64,000 nt of DNA, from positions 1,860,001 to 1,924,000 of the forward strand of contig JAALGY010000032.1 of assembly GCA_032358165.1 (NCBI GenBank), written 5' to 3'. The position numbers and the translations under genes were made by a program. The notes under the pieces were generated by a model. The model was given only the letters and a program-made list of their open reading frames with translations, did not search any database and had not been told where the DNA came from. The DNA is from Diplosphaera chodatii. Taxonomy: Eukaryota > Chlorophyta > Trebouxiophyceae > Prasiolales > Stichococcaceae. Within the stretch, counting starts at the first letter, position 1. Each line of letters opens with the position of its first letter. Shown in pieces: positions 22,171-33,629 of the stretch.

Positions 22171-22491
22171 AGCTGCAAATCAAGGCACAAAGTGTCGCTC
22201 ACCCATTGTGCAGCTCTGCTGACACACTTGTGCGGAGCGCAGCCGAAAATGTACTGGTTAGCCTGTACAAGCCTCGCCACATGCTGCCACATTACCGGGG
22301 CTCAATCTACATGTCACGAAATTGCTATGCTACAAAGAAGCAGAAAACCAGCTTGAGGGGGACGTTCCAACAAGGTTCCCCCACGAAGAATGGGCTCGAC
22401 CCCATGCCCTGCTGTTTTACGGTATCCCCAAATGCACCACTCGATGAAATACAAAAGGATGGAAATGAACAGCGCAAACTGTGCTATGCTA
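22171..22491. other. Convergent 3' intergenic region, PSF3 and RING-EGF gene
   Basis: Stretch of 321 bases between two converging genes. It should contain both transcript ends. I see no clear TGTAA near either stop and no coding signal. Confidence 0.4.
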
Positions 22492-25400
22492 CTACACCCA
22501 GCCCGTGCGCAGCCCGCCAACACGGCCAGCCCATGCCAAGAATCCTCTCGGCCGTGGCTCGCCCTCCTCAGTGTCGAATGACGGCGGCCCTGGTGCCGAC
22601 GGCGGTGGCGGCGGCAGCTGCTGCTGCCGTCGCGGCACTGGCTGTGAGGGTAGCTGCTGCTGTTGTGGGGCCGCCGTGCGTGCCCCCGCTGTCGTAGTAT
22701 GCCTGCCTGCCAGCTGCACGGGGTGCGATCCCCACTGCCTGTCAGACGCGCGGGGCTGCGGTATCGAGACCGGGCTGCGCTGCACAACACATATGGCCAG
22801 CTCGCCGCGAGCTGCCGCTGTGTCCGACAGGCTGCGAGGCGGCAGCATAAGCGCGCCCTGCGCGTACGGCTGCCCGCTGTGCTGCTGCTGCTGGCGGGGC
22901 GCGCCGGCCTCCACCCGCCGCTGCTGCTGCAGGTGCTGCTGCAGCGCCTGCTCAGCGCCCTCCCGTATCTCGGCGCGGCTGGGGGGAGGCGTGCCCTGCG
23001 CACCCCATCAGTTTTAAAGTCAACAGGGCACCACAGCTGGGCAGTCATATGCATCATGACAGCCACCTCGCCTCCTTGACCAAGGCTGCAGGCTCTGTAC
23101 AGCGCGTGCCGCCATGGGCGCAGCAGTCGCACATGCGGAGACGTCGGCGCCGCGGCGGCGGCGCCGCCGCTGCTGGAGCTGCCGGTGCGCACTGACGCCC
23201 TGCTGCTGCGGCGGGAGCTGCTGCCCTCTGTGCCCGGTGCCATCTGCGGCATGCACACGATGCCTTCAGGGTCTGCATAATCACAGCACCACCACCAGGC
23301 GGTTCTGGCGAGGTCAGAGGGCACACGCTGTGCAGAACTTGGAGACGCATCCTGCGGCTGTGTCCTCACCCGTACAGCGGTGTCGAAACCCCCCGGCGGC
23401 TCTGGCACAATAGGCGCTCGGCAACTGCAGCAGTGAGTGACCCGCACATCAGATCACGTTTGAGGTGAAACCTGCCACACCACGAGCCTACCGACCTGGT
23501 GGGCGCTCGTCAGCGCCACACGTGGCACAAGGCACTCAGAAGTGTAGAGGGTGCGTGCGGGCGCCTCACATGGGGCAGGACGAGTGCGACAGCAGCCAGC
23601 GGTCGATGCACTTGGCGGCGTGGAAGAAGTGGCCGCAGGGCAGCGTGCGCAGCGTGTCGCCGTCCTCGTACTCCGCCAAGCACACGGTGCACTCGTTGTA
23701 GGCGGCCCCCGTGGTCTGCTCCCCCGGCACCGCCGCACCCGGCAACCCGCTGCAGGGGGGAGTCACCAGCCTCAACATGGTGCCAGCAGTGCCACGTGCA
23801 CGTATGCCCACAGTGGCTGCTGCCGCACTCCTATGGTTCTCGACAGCGCAGGGAACAGAGGTGGTATACCTACACACAAGCAGAAGAGGTGCCTGAGACA
23901 CTGGGCGCGCACCTGAGCGCCACTTGGACGGGCACGCCCGCCTGCAGCTGCAGCACAGCCGCCGAGGACGCTTTGTACTCGTGGGTTGGAAGGGACTCTA
24001 TCAGCGCCACGCCCACCCCGCGGTCCCGGTGTGGCCGGGGCCCCATCTGCACCGTGGCTGCCCTGTCCCGCCTGCCACATGAAGGCACACCACTCGGCTA
24101 CATGCTTGGCCAGTAACTGGCAGCTTGCTGACCATTGAGTGTAGCGGCGGGCAGGCTGTGTGGTGGAGAAAGCGTCTATGGCTCGCCGATGCATGGCCTG
24201 GAAGGGAAGGCCACGGCACGGTGCAGCGCAGCACTGGCGCGGCGCACCTCATCCGGCGGTTGCGCATGCCCCGCTTCACGAAGCTGAGCAGCAGGCACAG
24301 CAGCACCGAGAGGGTGACGCCAATGATGATGCTGAAGTAGGGTGTCAGGCTGAACTTTTTGCCTGGCGCGGCCTCCACCTGCAGCCAGCAAAATGGTCTC
24401 AGGGACACCAGCGGCACCATGCGGGCGTCAGCGTTGACACGCTGGCATGTCGTGCAGGGCGTGCCGCTGAGCGAGAGCTCAACGTTTTGAGTGACTGCAT
24501 AGGTAAGTGCAACAGGCACAGGGGTGTTTACAATATCCAGCACGCACCATCAGCTGGTATGAGAAGGTCTGATGGACGAAGTAGTCCATGTTGAAGATGC
24601 CAATTGTGTAGTTGCCTGGCTGCAGGTCGTCCCTGTCCACCCGGAACAGCTGCTCACCATACACATCGTCCCTGGACCTGCAAGTGGATCAGCAACACGT
24701 GTGAACTGTAGGTGCTTGCACTTCAAGCGAAAGTTACATGTGCCGCCGAGGGGGTGACTAACTGGGGACAGCCAACGCCGAGCCACCTCAATCACACACC
24801 TGCACGTGCAGCGCATGCGCTCGGCAGCCGGACCAGGCACCTGAACAGGAAGTCGTTGTGCAGGAGCGTGGGGAAGCCGTTGCGCTGCGCCAGGAGCACC
24901 GGGTGGCCGCCGCTCGCCAGGAAGCGCACCTCCAGCCCATTCTGCACACCACAAACGCACCAAGTGTGAGTGCGGCCAACCAGGATCAACGCATTCGGGT
25001 TTTTCAGGTGCATGGACGCACGGTGCCCGACAGACAGAGCCTCCCAGGTCATCACCCCACATCCCAATGAGGCAGTCACAGGCGGCTACACTTCAGGATG
25101 GTGGTAGGGCACGCAGGTCGGCATGGGGCACGCGGCTGCCGGCCCCCGCAGCAGCGCACCTTCTTCCACGAGCTGTCGTCGTCGCCCAGGGGGAGGCTCC
25201 AAAAGCTCCAGGTGCCCCGGTCCACGGCGCCGCCCACCCCCTCCTCCAGCATCAGCGGCGCCACGCGCCCCTCACACCGCGCCCCCATGAAACCTGCGGT
25301 GCCGGGGCGCACGTCTGGGCGCCAGCCTGTCGCAGCACTGCACGCCTCGACACACACGGCAGGTCAATGCAGGCGTCACAGCCAGGTGTGTGTGCCGGAG

Positions 25401-27769
25401 GAGCCGCCGTCCCGTGGCAGCTGGCCGCGCACCCTGGAAGCATTTGCAGGTGGCCGGCGCGGTGCACACGCCACGGGACGAGCAGTTGCTGGAGCACAGA
25501 GGGGCAGCCCCCGAGACCGACCACCGGGCCTGGATCGAAACCTGTGCATTCTCCTGTAGGTATACGTCATTATTGTACACGGCAACATACACCCTGCAGC
25601 AGGACAACGCCAGCCGTCATCGTCAGTAGCAAGCACACATTTGTCACAGAATCACGTTCGTTGTTACCAGCACAGCTGCATACCTGAAGCTGGAGTGCAC
25701 ACCCAATACAGCATGCAAGCAGCCAGGCAGCCCTCACCTGCCGGCTGGCGGGGAGCGCAGTATGCGTGAATGCTGGTTCAGGCGCTCGCGAAATGATACG
25801 CTGTCTGTGAAGTTTTCGTAGTCAAGCACCTGCGCCGTCAGCGTGATAAAATCAAGTGCGAATTCTTCAGCAGCATTGGGCGTGTGCTGCGTGGGCAGGG
25901 CAAAGTATGGGCCACAACCCACCGTGGGCAGGGCGCCCGCCTGGAAGCCAGCCGCCACCGGCTTGACGAACAGCACCGGGTCGCCGCTGGTGCGGTTCAT
26001 CTCCACCAGGAGACTCCCGACGCCCTGGGGCAGCTGCAGAGGTAGGGCCATAACGACAGGGTCAAGGAAAGCTGCGCCTGATGACCTGCAGTGCGGGGCG
26101 CAGGGTGTTGCCCGAAAGTGGGCATGCAGTGCAGAGGAGATGTTGGTGGGGCCTCACATCGAGCTGGGAGAAAGCCCAGCTGCCAGTCGAGACGATGCGC
26201 GACACGATCTGGCCCTGCGCCAGCGTCGGCACCGGCACATTGCAGCCCACGTCGCCGTAGCCCGCCCGGCAGGTGCACAGCCGTGTCGGCACCGGCACCG
26301 GCTTCGCCCCCGCCAGCACAGCGCCGCCGGCATCATTCCGGCGACCTGCGTCTGGTCCCTTCTCCGTCAGGGAGTCGCTCTCCGGAGTGGCTGCATGGCA
26401 GCTTTGTGCGCCAGCAGGACGTTGCCTTTCACAGGCTGCAACAACTGCGAGGGCGAGTATGCAAGCGACGGGGCACCTGTGCCGTTGTCACCGGCGCCGC
26501 CAGCGCTCCCCCCGCCGCCGCCGGCGGTGTCGCGCTGCGTCACATTTGCGCGGCTGTCAAGCGGGTCGTTGGCGCTGATGCTGGACCTGTTGCCGGCTGC
26601 TGCGGCGTTGCCCAGCCGCGCCGCCCGAAGGAAGGCTGCAGACGGCGGTGCGCAGACGCCGTGCCCTGAGCACTGCGGCCCCGGGACGTTGCCTGGTTTC
26701 AGCACTGGCGCAGGGCAGGCCCGCTCCGCGTGACACGACACCTGCAGACATCAGCCTCACTTGCTGCACGGCAGGTGCAGCAGCCGCGCACCAGGCACCA
26801 GCAACGTTGCACAGACGTGGGTGGTGCTCACACATGGTTGGCATACTCCGCACCCGCAGGTGGAACTGCAGCGGCTCGTTCATCCACAGCGCCACGTTCT
26901 GCAGGGTGATGTACCAGCGGCTGTCCCGCGGCGAGGCCGACCTGGCGTCGGTGCGCACCGACACCAGCTGGTACGGGGACAGCAGCAGGGCGCCCTGCGG
27001 GTCCACCGCCGTGCCCGGCGGGTCGTACCGCCACAGGGCCTGCTGGCTGTAGGTCGCCTGCAGCATGGAAGCGCACGTACACTTGCACCACGCATGCCAC
27101 TCCACGGCGCATATACAGGGCGGACGCTGATGTCAGCACTGGCACATGGCAACGTCGCCTCCTGCAGGCAGTCAAACAACTCGGCAGCTCTCAGGAGCGG
27201 GGTGGCCGCGCACCCGGGGCTGGGCGCCGCGCGCCACCAGCAGCAGCGGGTCGGCCCGCGGCGCGCCGCCAGACACCGGGTCGCTCTCGTTCTGCTTCGC
27301 CACCTCGACGCTGTCCCACACCTCCACTTGCAGCCAGCTGTCGTTGCTGCCGGTGGAATAGTCGCAGGGTGTGCCTTGCAGCGCCGCTTTCGTAACCACG
27401 AAGGAAAGCTGGCAGTTTGGCGCAAGCCTGTCTGTGACCGACAGGTTGGTCAGGGGCTGCAGCCCAGAAGCAGGGCACGGCGGCGCGCCTGGGGTCGCCG
27501 GCAGCAACTGCTGCGGCTGTGCCGCTGCTTCGTCCAACAAGAACGCTGCAGGGCAGCGCGCACATGGTGCATGAAACCTATGACTTGCTGCTTGCGCAAG
27601 TGAAACGCCATGGGTTGCCTGTGCACAGCAACCTGCTGCTGGACAACACATGCGACACCGTTTGCAGCTACAAACGGCAGCATCACCACGGCGCATGCTC
27701 ACCTGCCAGCAGGACGGTCGCCATCCCAGGCAGCCATGCGGCCACACGGTGCCGCGGCAGCAGCAACAT
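22492..27769 (-). CDS. Membrane RING-H2 protein with EGF-like and repeated extracellular modules, candidate E3 ubiquitin ligase
   Basis: Start at ATG 27769: [20 protein letters not shown] then [13 protein letters not shown] across a phase 1 intron, a secretion signal. Three similar extracellular modules follow, each ending in a Y-x-V-type strand: [20 protein letters not shown] (about 26.85-26.92 kb), [20 protein letters not shown] (about 25.6 kb) and [20 protein letters not shown] (about 24.6 kb). Between them lie EGF-like units: PQCSGHGVC with [16 protein letters not shown], and [20 protein letters not shown] with [11 protein letters not shown] membrane helix [20 protein letters not shown] precedes a basic stop-transfer ([10 protein letters not shown]). 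The cytosolic RING-H2 reads [40 protein letters not shown] and, after an intron (23425-23569), ICRAPI, so all eight ligands are present. A Gln/Pro-rich tail ends at 22492. Several internal exon edges are uncertain. RING-H2 suggests ubiquitin ligase activity; ligand and substrate are unknown. Confidence 0.72.
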
Positions 27770-28536
27770 CTGGCGCCTGCGTTTGCTTGCAGCGCAACGG
27801 CTGCGGCCACTCAGACGTGCAAAGATGCCAGCTGACGACTATCCTCTGGCCGGATGCATGCGCCGCGCCTCCCGGTCGCCATCCCAAGCGTACAGCGCGC
27901 GTAGGTGCTTCATGAGAGCTACGTCAGTTCTGCATCTTAGATGAACCCACTCACGACGCCCGCGCGCCCGCCGGCCGGCAGGTCTGCTTGATAGTTGACA
28001 AGACGGCTCTGGTGGTGCTGACAGGCGCTTTGCAACACGAAGACGCCTGGTGCACTCCGCTCTCCCTGACAATCCTGGGCAGTTGCTGGGCCGTACGCTA
28101 CAACGCCTCGCGCAGCAAAGTGTCAGGATACCTCATACTACAGCCCGACGGAAGCGGGTGCCTGCAGCACTGCAGGCAGCCCATCGGACTCAACGCAGCA
28201 AGCCAGCTGTGCGTCTCGTGGCCCTTTGATAATCGTGACTGGTCGCCAGCCCTGTAGGTGATTGGGTGAGCTCCGAGGTGGCCATTCAACGAGCAGGTGT
28301 GGCAACATGCAGATACTGGTCACGATTGATGGTGGTGCAGCGAGCTCCATCTATTGCCAGTGGGGTCGCTGCAAGGTCGGGCACGGTTCTCGCAACCATG
28401 CAAAAACCCTCTAAACGAAAACCACTGCAGTGGCTGATCTGCCGGCCACTATTGTATCACACCATGATGCTGTGACCGCAAAGGCAAGCTTCAAACGTTT
28501 CAGGCATGTCACACTGGCTTGAGCACCGCTGGTGCG
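27770..28536. other. Intergenic, microcephalin-like gene 3' end to RING-EGF gene 5' end
   Basis: Stretch of 767 bases between two - strand genes, so it holds the promoter of the RING-EGF gene and the 3' end of the upstream gene. An open frame on + (about 27988-28257) lacks an ATG start and any recognisable family. Nothing else was seen. Confidence 0.4.
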
Positions 28537-31500
28537 CTAGCCCGCGATGAGGTGCTGGTGTGTGATCCTGGGCGCCGTGAGGCTCTCTGCTGCGGCCAGC
28601 AGCCACTCTGCCCGCAGCGCCTTGGCATCGTGCTTCAGGCCCCTGGGCCGGCCGTCGCCGCTGCCCACGATGCAGCAGTCACACTCGCGCAGGGGCACCA
28701 GCTGCACCGCGGCAAACACACAAGCGACTGCAACATGGTGGCTGTCAAGCGTTTGCAGACAACCAGACAAGGACACCCATGCTGGTCTGGCAGCACTGTG
28801 CATGTGAGTGCTAGTTCCTGTGAGATTGCAACGACATGTGCACGACTACGGCACGCTGTCAAAGCCTGCACTGTACGGCTGCTGTCGCACCTTGGCGCCC
28901 AGCATCACAGCAAGCTTTTCCAGGACGGGCTTGGGTGCGCCCTTGTCTTTGCTGCTGCCCTTCTGCTTCTGGGACCCCTTCCCACCGGCAGGCTTGGCGG
29001 AGCTCCCAGCGTGCACACTCAACAGCACTGCGCGGGGTTGCGCCAGCGGCTTGAGCGCCTTGCCCTGGCCCTTGGCCTGGCGTGCCCGCTCCGCCACCCC
29101 CGCATATTTGGACTGCATTTACAGCATGGTGAAGTAGCAGTGTTTCACACCGTGATCAACTGAGCGGATGTTTGGTACAGACCACCGCGTGGCTCTTGCT
29201 GCCGGACGTGCATGCAATGGCCAGCACTGACACGATGGGTGCACCCACCTCGGCGGCAAAGTCAGCCTCTGGCAGCCAGCGGCCCGCCTCCCGCGAGGCG
29301 GTGAGCCACTCGGTGGACAGAATGTGCGCGCCGTTGGCCACCGCCATGAGCAGCTGCAGCAGGATGCAGCACGTTGGTGGGACTCTGCTGCAGTCTGAAC
29401 ATCACAGATGTCCTCTGAGCACAGGCCGTCCGTTTGCGATATGCAGGAAGCACAAGTTCAAACCACCTTCTCGGTGCGGGAGTTGGGGTTGTGGTCGCCC
29501 AGGACCAGGTGTGTGATGCGCGGCTCACAGCCCAACGGGCACCACGTGAACCCTGGCACCTCCTGCACACAGCCAAGTGGCGCAATGGGATTGCAGCATA
29601 TGCCAGGCACTCCAGAAACAAGGTTTTTTCGACAGGGCAGCACGCTTGGGAGTTCAGACATGGTGCAAGATCAGAAGTTTACCCTCACGACAGCCTGTGC
29701 CAGCTGCGTCATCTGCGCAAGGAAAGCGAAGTTGTGTCAGCGGGGTGCGGAGATGAGCAGCCTTTAAAGTGTACCATAGCTTGTGGCACAGTGTGATGGG
29801 CAGTCATGGCGGGCGTCATCAATGAGTTGTGCTGACCGGCAGTGCCGGGGCCCCACCTCGGGGTCAAGCTTGGATGTGGCAAGCATGCCCCGCTTGGCAG
29901 TGATCTCAGGCAGGGGGCCCTCATCGGCCTCAGCCGCTGCTGGCGGGGCTGTTGAAAGTGCTGCAACCGCCCTGCTGGTCGCTTTGGTGCCCACTACCTG
30001 CGCTCGTGTGGAGTCTGCAGCTGCACTCCTCCCGGCTTTTGCAGTCGCCGCCTTGCTGCCTTTGGTTGTTGTGGCATCTGTTGCTGCCGACCTGTCACCG
30101 CCTGCAACCATACTCGAAATCGCAGTGTTGATGACATATATGATCTAGAATAAAGTGGTTGTGCAGCCTGCCTCCTCGCGTGAGTGTGTAGCTGTAACAC
30201 CTGGCCACAAGCCTGATGCCTCCAAGGCCAAAACAACAGCATGCTGCTCAGCATCATCTGCAGGTCCACAGCCTGGTGCACAGCATGCATTTGAGACAGA
30301 GTGTCACCTGTGGAGTGGCGCTTGCGAGCAGGTGCAGGGTCCTGGTTTTCCTGGCTGTCAGCAACAGCAGCAGGCCGCTTGTGGCTCGATCTGTGCCCGG
30401 CTGCTCCCTTTGGCTTGGCCGCACCTGCCGTCTGCTTCCCCGCTGCCTGGGTGCCTGCACCTGCTGCTGGCCCAGTTGTCCCCGTGCACCGCTGTGGCTT
30501 GCCCTTTGCAGGTTGTGCCGCAGCTCTGATGCTTGCCATTGGCTGTCGACCTTGAGGCTTGTCGCATGCAGCGGGCGTGCCTTCGTCCTCTTTGCTGAAC
30601 GAGTCAGGGTCCCAGGGGCGGGAGGCCGACCACGGGGCGTCCCTCTGGCCCAGCTGCTGCAGTGGCGGCGTGACTGCAGCGCCGGCCGCTGCCGGCAAGG
30701 CACTGGCGGCAGCCCTTGAGGTAGGCGCAGTGCTGTCGGGTGCATCCTGAGTGTGCTGCGCGCCGGTGCCCCCTGTCGTCTGCGTGGGATCCGCTGGCGT
30801 TGGCACACGCAGAATGCGCGGCACTGCAATCCTGCGTTCAGTCATGGTCGGCATGAGATGGCAGCCGCACCACCCATATCCACAAGGACAGCAGCAGTTC
30901 AGCATGCATGAGTATGGTGTGCCCATTGGGACGCGAGCCCTGGTCCGGTCTGTTGGGAGAGAAGCAATGTGAGCAACCACGCAGGACAGCATGCCTCGCA
31001 CCTTTCTGCAGTGCCTGTGACAGCGGTGACGGGGCTGGTGGAGGGGCAGTAGCCTGCGGGTGTTGCGGTGCTGATGGCAAGCGGTCGCTCTGGCGCGGCG
31101 GCAAGCTGCTGAAGGGAGGGCCCGCGCTGTGTTGGCGGCAGCAGCTGCTGCGAGTTGGCCTCTGGCCACTCCTGGATGTCCTCATCGTCTGACGCTGCAG
31201 GGGCACCCTCCACCGTCCCTGCTGCTGCTGCTGCCGCCTCTTCAGCAGCGATCTTTGCATACTCTGCCTCTGCGGCGGCGGCTGCGGCGGCCAGGGTGTC
31301 TCGCTTGGTGGCCGCCTCAGCCAGGCGAGGGGGCTTGAAGGCCACCTGGCCTGAAGTGCGCGTCTGGCGTGCGGGCAGCCCTCCTCGCCTGCTGCTGGCG
31401 ACTTCTTTGCGCTGAACGCTGTGCTGCTGCACCTGCTCCTCTGGCCGGGCAGCCGGCTTCAGCGCACTGGGCATGGCAGCACTCCCTGCCGCATCCTGCT

Positions 31501-32947
31501 TGCCCAGTGGCGACAGCAGCTGCGGCTGCGGGGAGGTCGCTGCGACGGCGCCCCGCCGGCCCTTCCTGCTGGGCAGCGGCTTCTCGCTGTGTGGGTCGGC
31601 GAGCTGGCCTGCTACTGCTGCCAGCACTGCTGTGCCATCGTGGCCCTGGCGATCGTGTGCTGCGCTGCCAGCCTTCTGCCGCCTGGGCCCGCGGGTCTTC
31701 TTGGTCCGTGGCTCTGTCCCTACAGCTGCAGGGCAGTGCTATTCTCAGGTGGGCACAACATGCAGACATTGCGAAGCATGTATTCCTTGCTGGAATGAGG
31801 AACGCATGACCGCCACTGCGCACCGTTCTGGGGGGCTGGAGATGTGCTGCGGAGAGGTATTACTGGCAGCTCGTGGAACAGAACATCTGCACAGGCTTGT
31901 GTGTCGAATGCCGCCTCTGGCTGCGGCTGCTGCAGCCACGCGAGGATCGTGTCAACCACACTGCCAGTGCTGGCTGCTGCCACGCCTGCTTACCATCTCT
32001 ACTATGCACTGATGACAAGCGCCTTGGTCATATTCACCTTTGCAGCACCCCGCCTAGTGGCCTGCCGCTTTGCGGGCGGGCTGGAGAACTCAGCGTCCTC
32101 ATCTGCACATCCAGACTCTATCTTTTTAATGGCATCAGCGTGCCCCGAAAAGAGAAGCCATCCAGAGACAACACATGCATGAGGTGCAGCCTCCAGACGG
32201 CTGGCACCTGGCTGATTGATGGCCTGCGAGCTGGACACAAGCTGGCTCATCTGGTAATCCTCCGGGGAGGTTGGCTCCCGTGCCCGTGGTGCCCTCTTTT
32301 TGCCTACAGAACACAACACTTTGAAGGATCGAGCTTGCAGTGCACACCAGAAAACCTGCGTTGGTTGTGCACAACGACAAGATCAACACAGCGTTACCGG
32401 GGTCTGCAATGTGGGCTGGCAGGATCACCTGTGCTGGCCTTTGCCGCCATGTCGCTGCGCAGGCGCTGCACCAATGGGTCAAACTTGGGAACGGACACCT
32501 GGTGCTGGCCTGCGTCTGCCTCCCTCCCTTCTTTGCGGCTGGCCTCGATCCATGTGGGCCGCACCAAAACGGCGCTGCTTCCGGTCTGCAAGCCACCAGC
32601 AGGCTGCTCACGCCAAAGGTGCAGCACAAGCAAGTGGCAAAACTCGTGTCGCGGCACTGCGCAGCGGCTGCTACAAGCAATCGGCGTCAAAAACGCACCG
32701 AGGCCAGCTTCTGGGCCAGGTCCCACACGCTCTTCTCGTCTGCCAGACGGTCGGCTGCCGTCGGCTCGTCCGTCTTCTGCTGGACAATAACGTAGCTGCA
32801 CGTTTTGGTCAGTCGCTGCGGGCATGCGGCACCGAGTTCCTGCAGCTCGCCCTCCAGCACCCTCCTGTTGAGCTTGCTGGCCTGCGCTGCCTTGGTGAGA
32901 TGCACATACACCAGGACACCATGCAGCGCTTGAGCGTCGTTTGCCAT
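28537..32947 (-). CDS. MCPH1: Microcephalin-like protein: N-terminal BRCT plus C-terminal tandem BRCT
   Basis: Start at ATG 32947 gives MANDAQALHGVLVYVHLTKA, then LEGELQELGAACPQRLTKTC, SYVIVQQK and VWDLAQKL. After an intron comes AVLVRPTWIEASRKEGREAD and FDPLVQRLRSDMAAK. This is one BRCT domain with the WD-AQK and W-I-E-S-R-G signature typical of the microcephalin N-terminus. A long disordered middle contains PPAKRQATRRGAAKVNMTKA, GHRSSHKRPAAVADSQENQD and an Ala/Glu-rich coiled region. The C-terminal pair reads GCEPRITHLVLGDHNPNSRT, ANGAHILSTEWLTASREAGR with WLPEADF, then PLAQPRAVLLSVHAG, VLEKLAVMLGAKV, RECDCCIVGSGDGRPRGLKH and RAEWLLAAAESLTAPRITHQ ending at 28537. Such proteins act in DNA damage signalling and chromosome condensation. 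A more general BRCT coactivator (plant At4g02110 type) is the alternative. Confidence 0.65.
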
Positions 32948-33629
32948 GCCTCGAGATGCGGAGCTGTCGGCGAACGGATGTTTAGCAAGCCCAGCGGGCT
33001 GGTTTGCTCTTGTGCACACTCAACAGAGGCATGCAGTGCATCGGTAGTAGGGCCTCGTAGACGCAGTCATGCGAGTGTTCAGGGCGCTGAGTGTATGCAG
33101 AGACACCTGCGACTTGTACCGTTTCACGGCGACCACTCACTGCGCAAAGATGAGGACTCCGCTGACGTGTGCTGTGCCTGCTGCCAGTTGCTGCGATCTG
33201 CCGAAACGCATTTCGAACATATTGCCTAGTAGCGTAGGGCTGGCAGGCCCTTTCGCGACCGGAGAAATATGTCCCAGGCAGCCAGGCTCCCAGCCCGGTG
33301 TGCTCGGTGTTGACGTGTTGATCACGCGTGATGGACACATGGATATAGGAAACCAGCACTGCCTTGAGCCTGTGCGGACGGTAGGAAACAACCTGATGTT
33401 TCCAAGACCGCTAGCCACCAGCATGCAGCACCTGCGCACACAGCCGTGTTCATTCTAACCCTGATCACCGCCCCCGATGAGGCCAGACAACAAAAGACAT
33501 GTACCTACCACAAGTACAGATTGACAGTCTTCTCCTGTTCACAGAGCTCATCTTCTGTGCCAGCAACCCCCCTAGCATGCAACTGGGTCAAGCAGCGCTC
33601 TGTGAGGAATGTCAACAGATTGGATGGCC
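32948..33629. other. Intergenic, Ycf45-like gene 3' end to microcephalin-like gene 5' end
   Basis: Stretch of 682 bases between two - strand genes. It should contain the promoter of the microcephalin-like gene. The frame is open upstream of the chosen ATG 32947 for 24 codons without recognisable homology. No other element was recognised. Confidence 0.4.

Noticed and set aside
22314..23447. A long minus-strand open frame of 377 codons as a separate gene
   Set aside because: Its start is the end of the RING exon ([12 protein letters not shown]); the rest is GC-rich read-through over introns and a frame-shifted view of the Gln/Pro-rich tail that truly ends at 22492.
27988..28257. An 89-codon plus-strand frame between two minus-strand genes
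   Set aside because: It lacks an ATG start, splice partners and any recognised family.
29994..31169. A 391-codon minus-strand open frame as an independent gene
   Set aside because: It is the disordered middle of the microcephalin-like protein plus retained introns; it has no start context or domain of its own.
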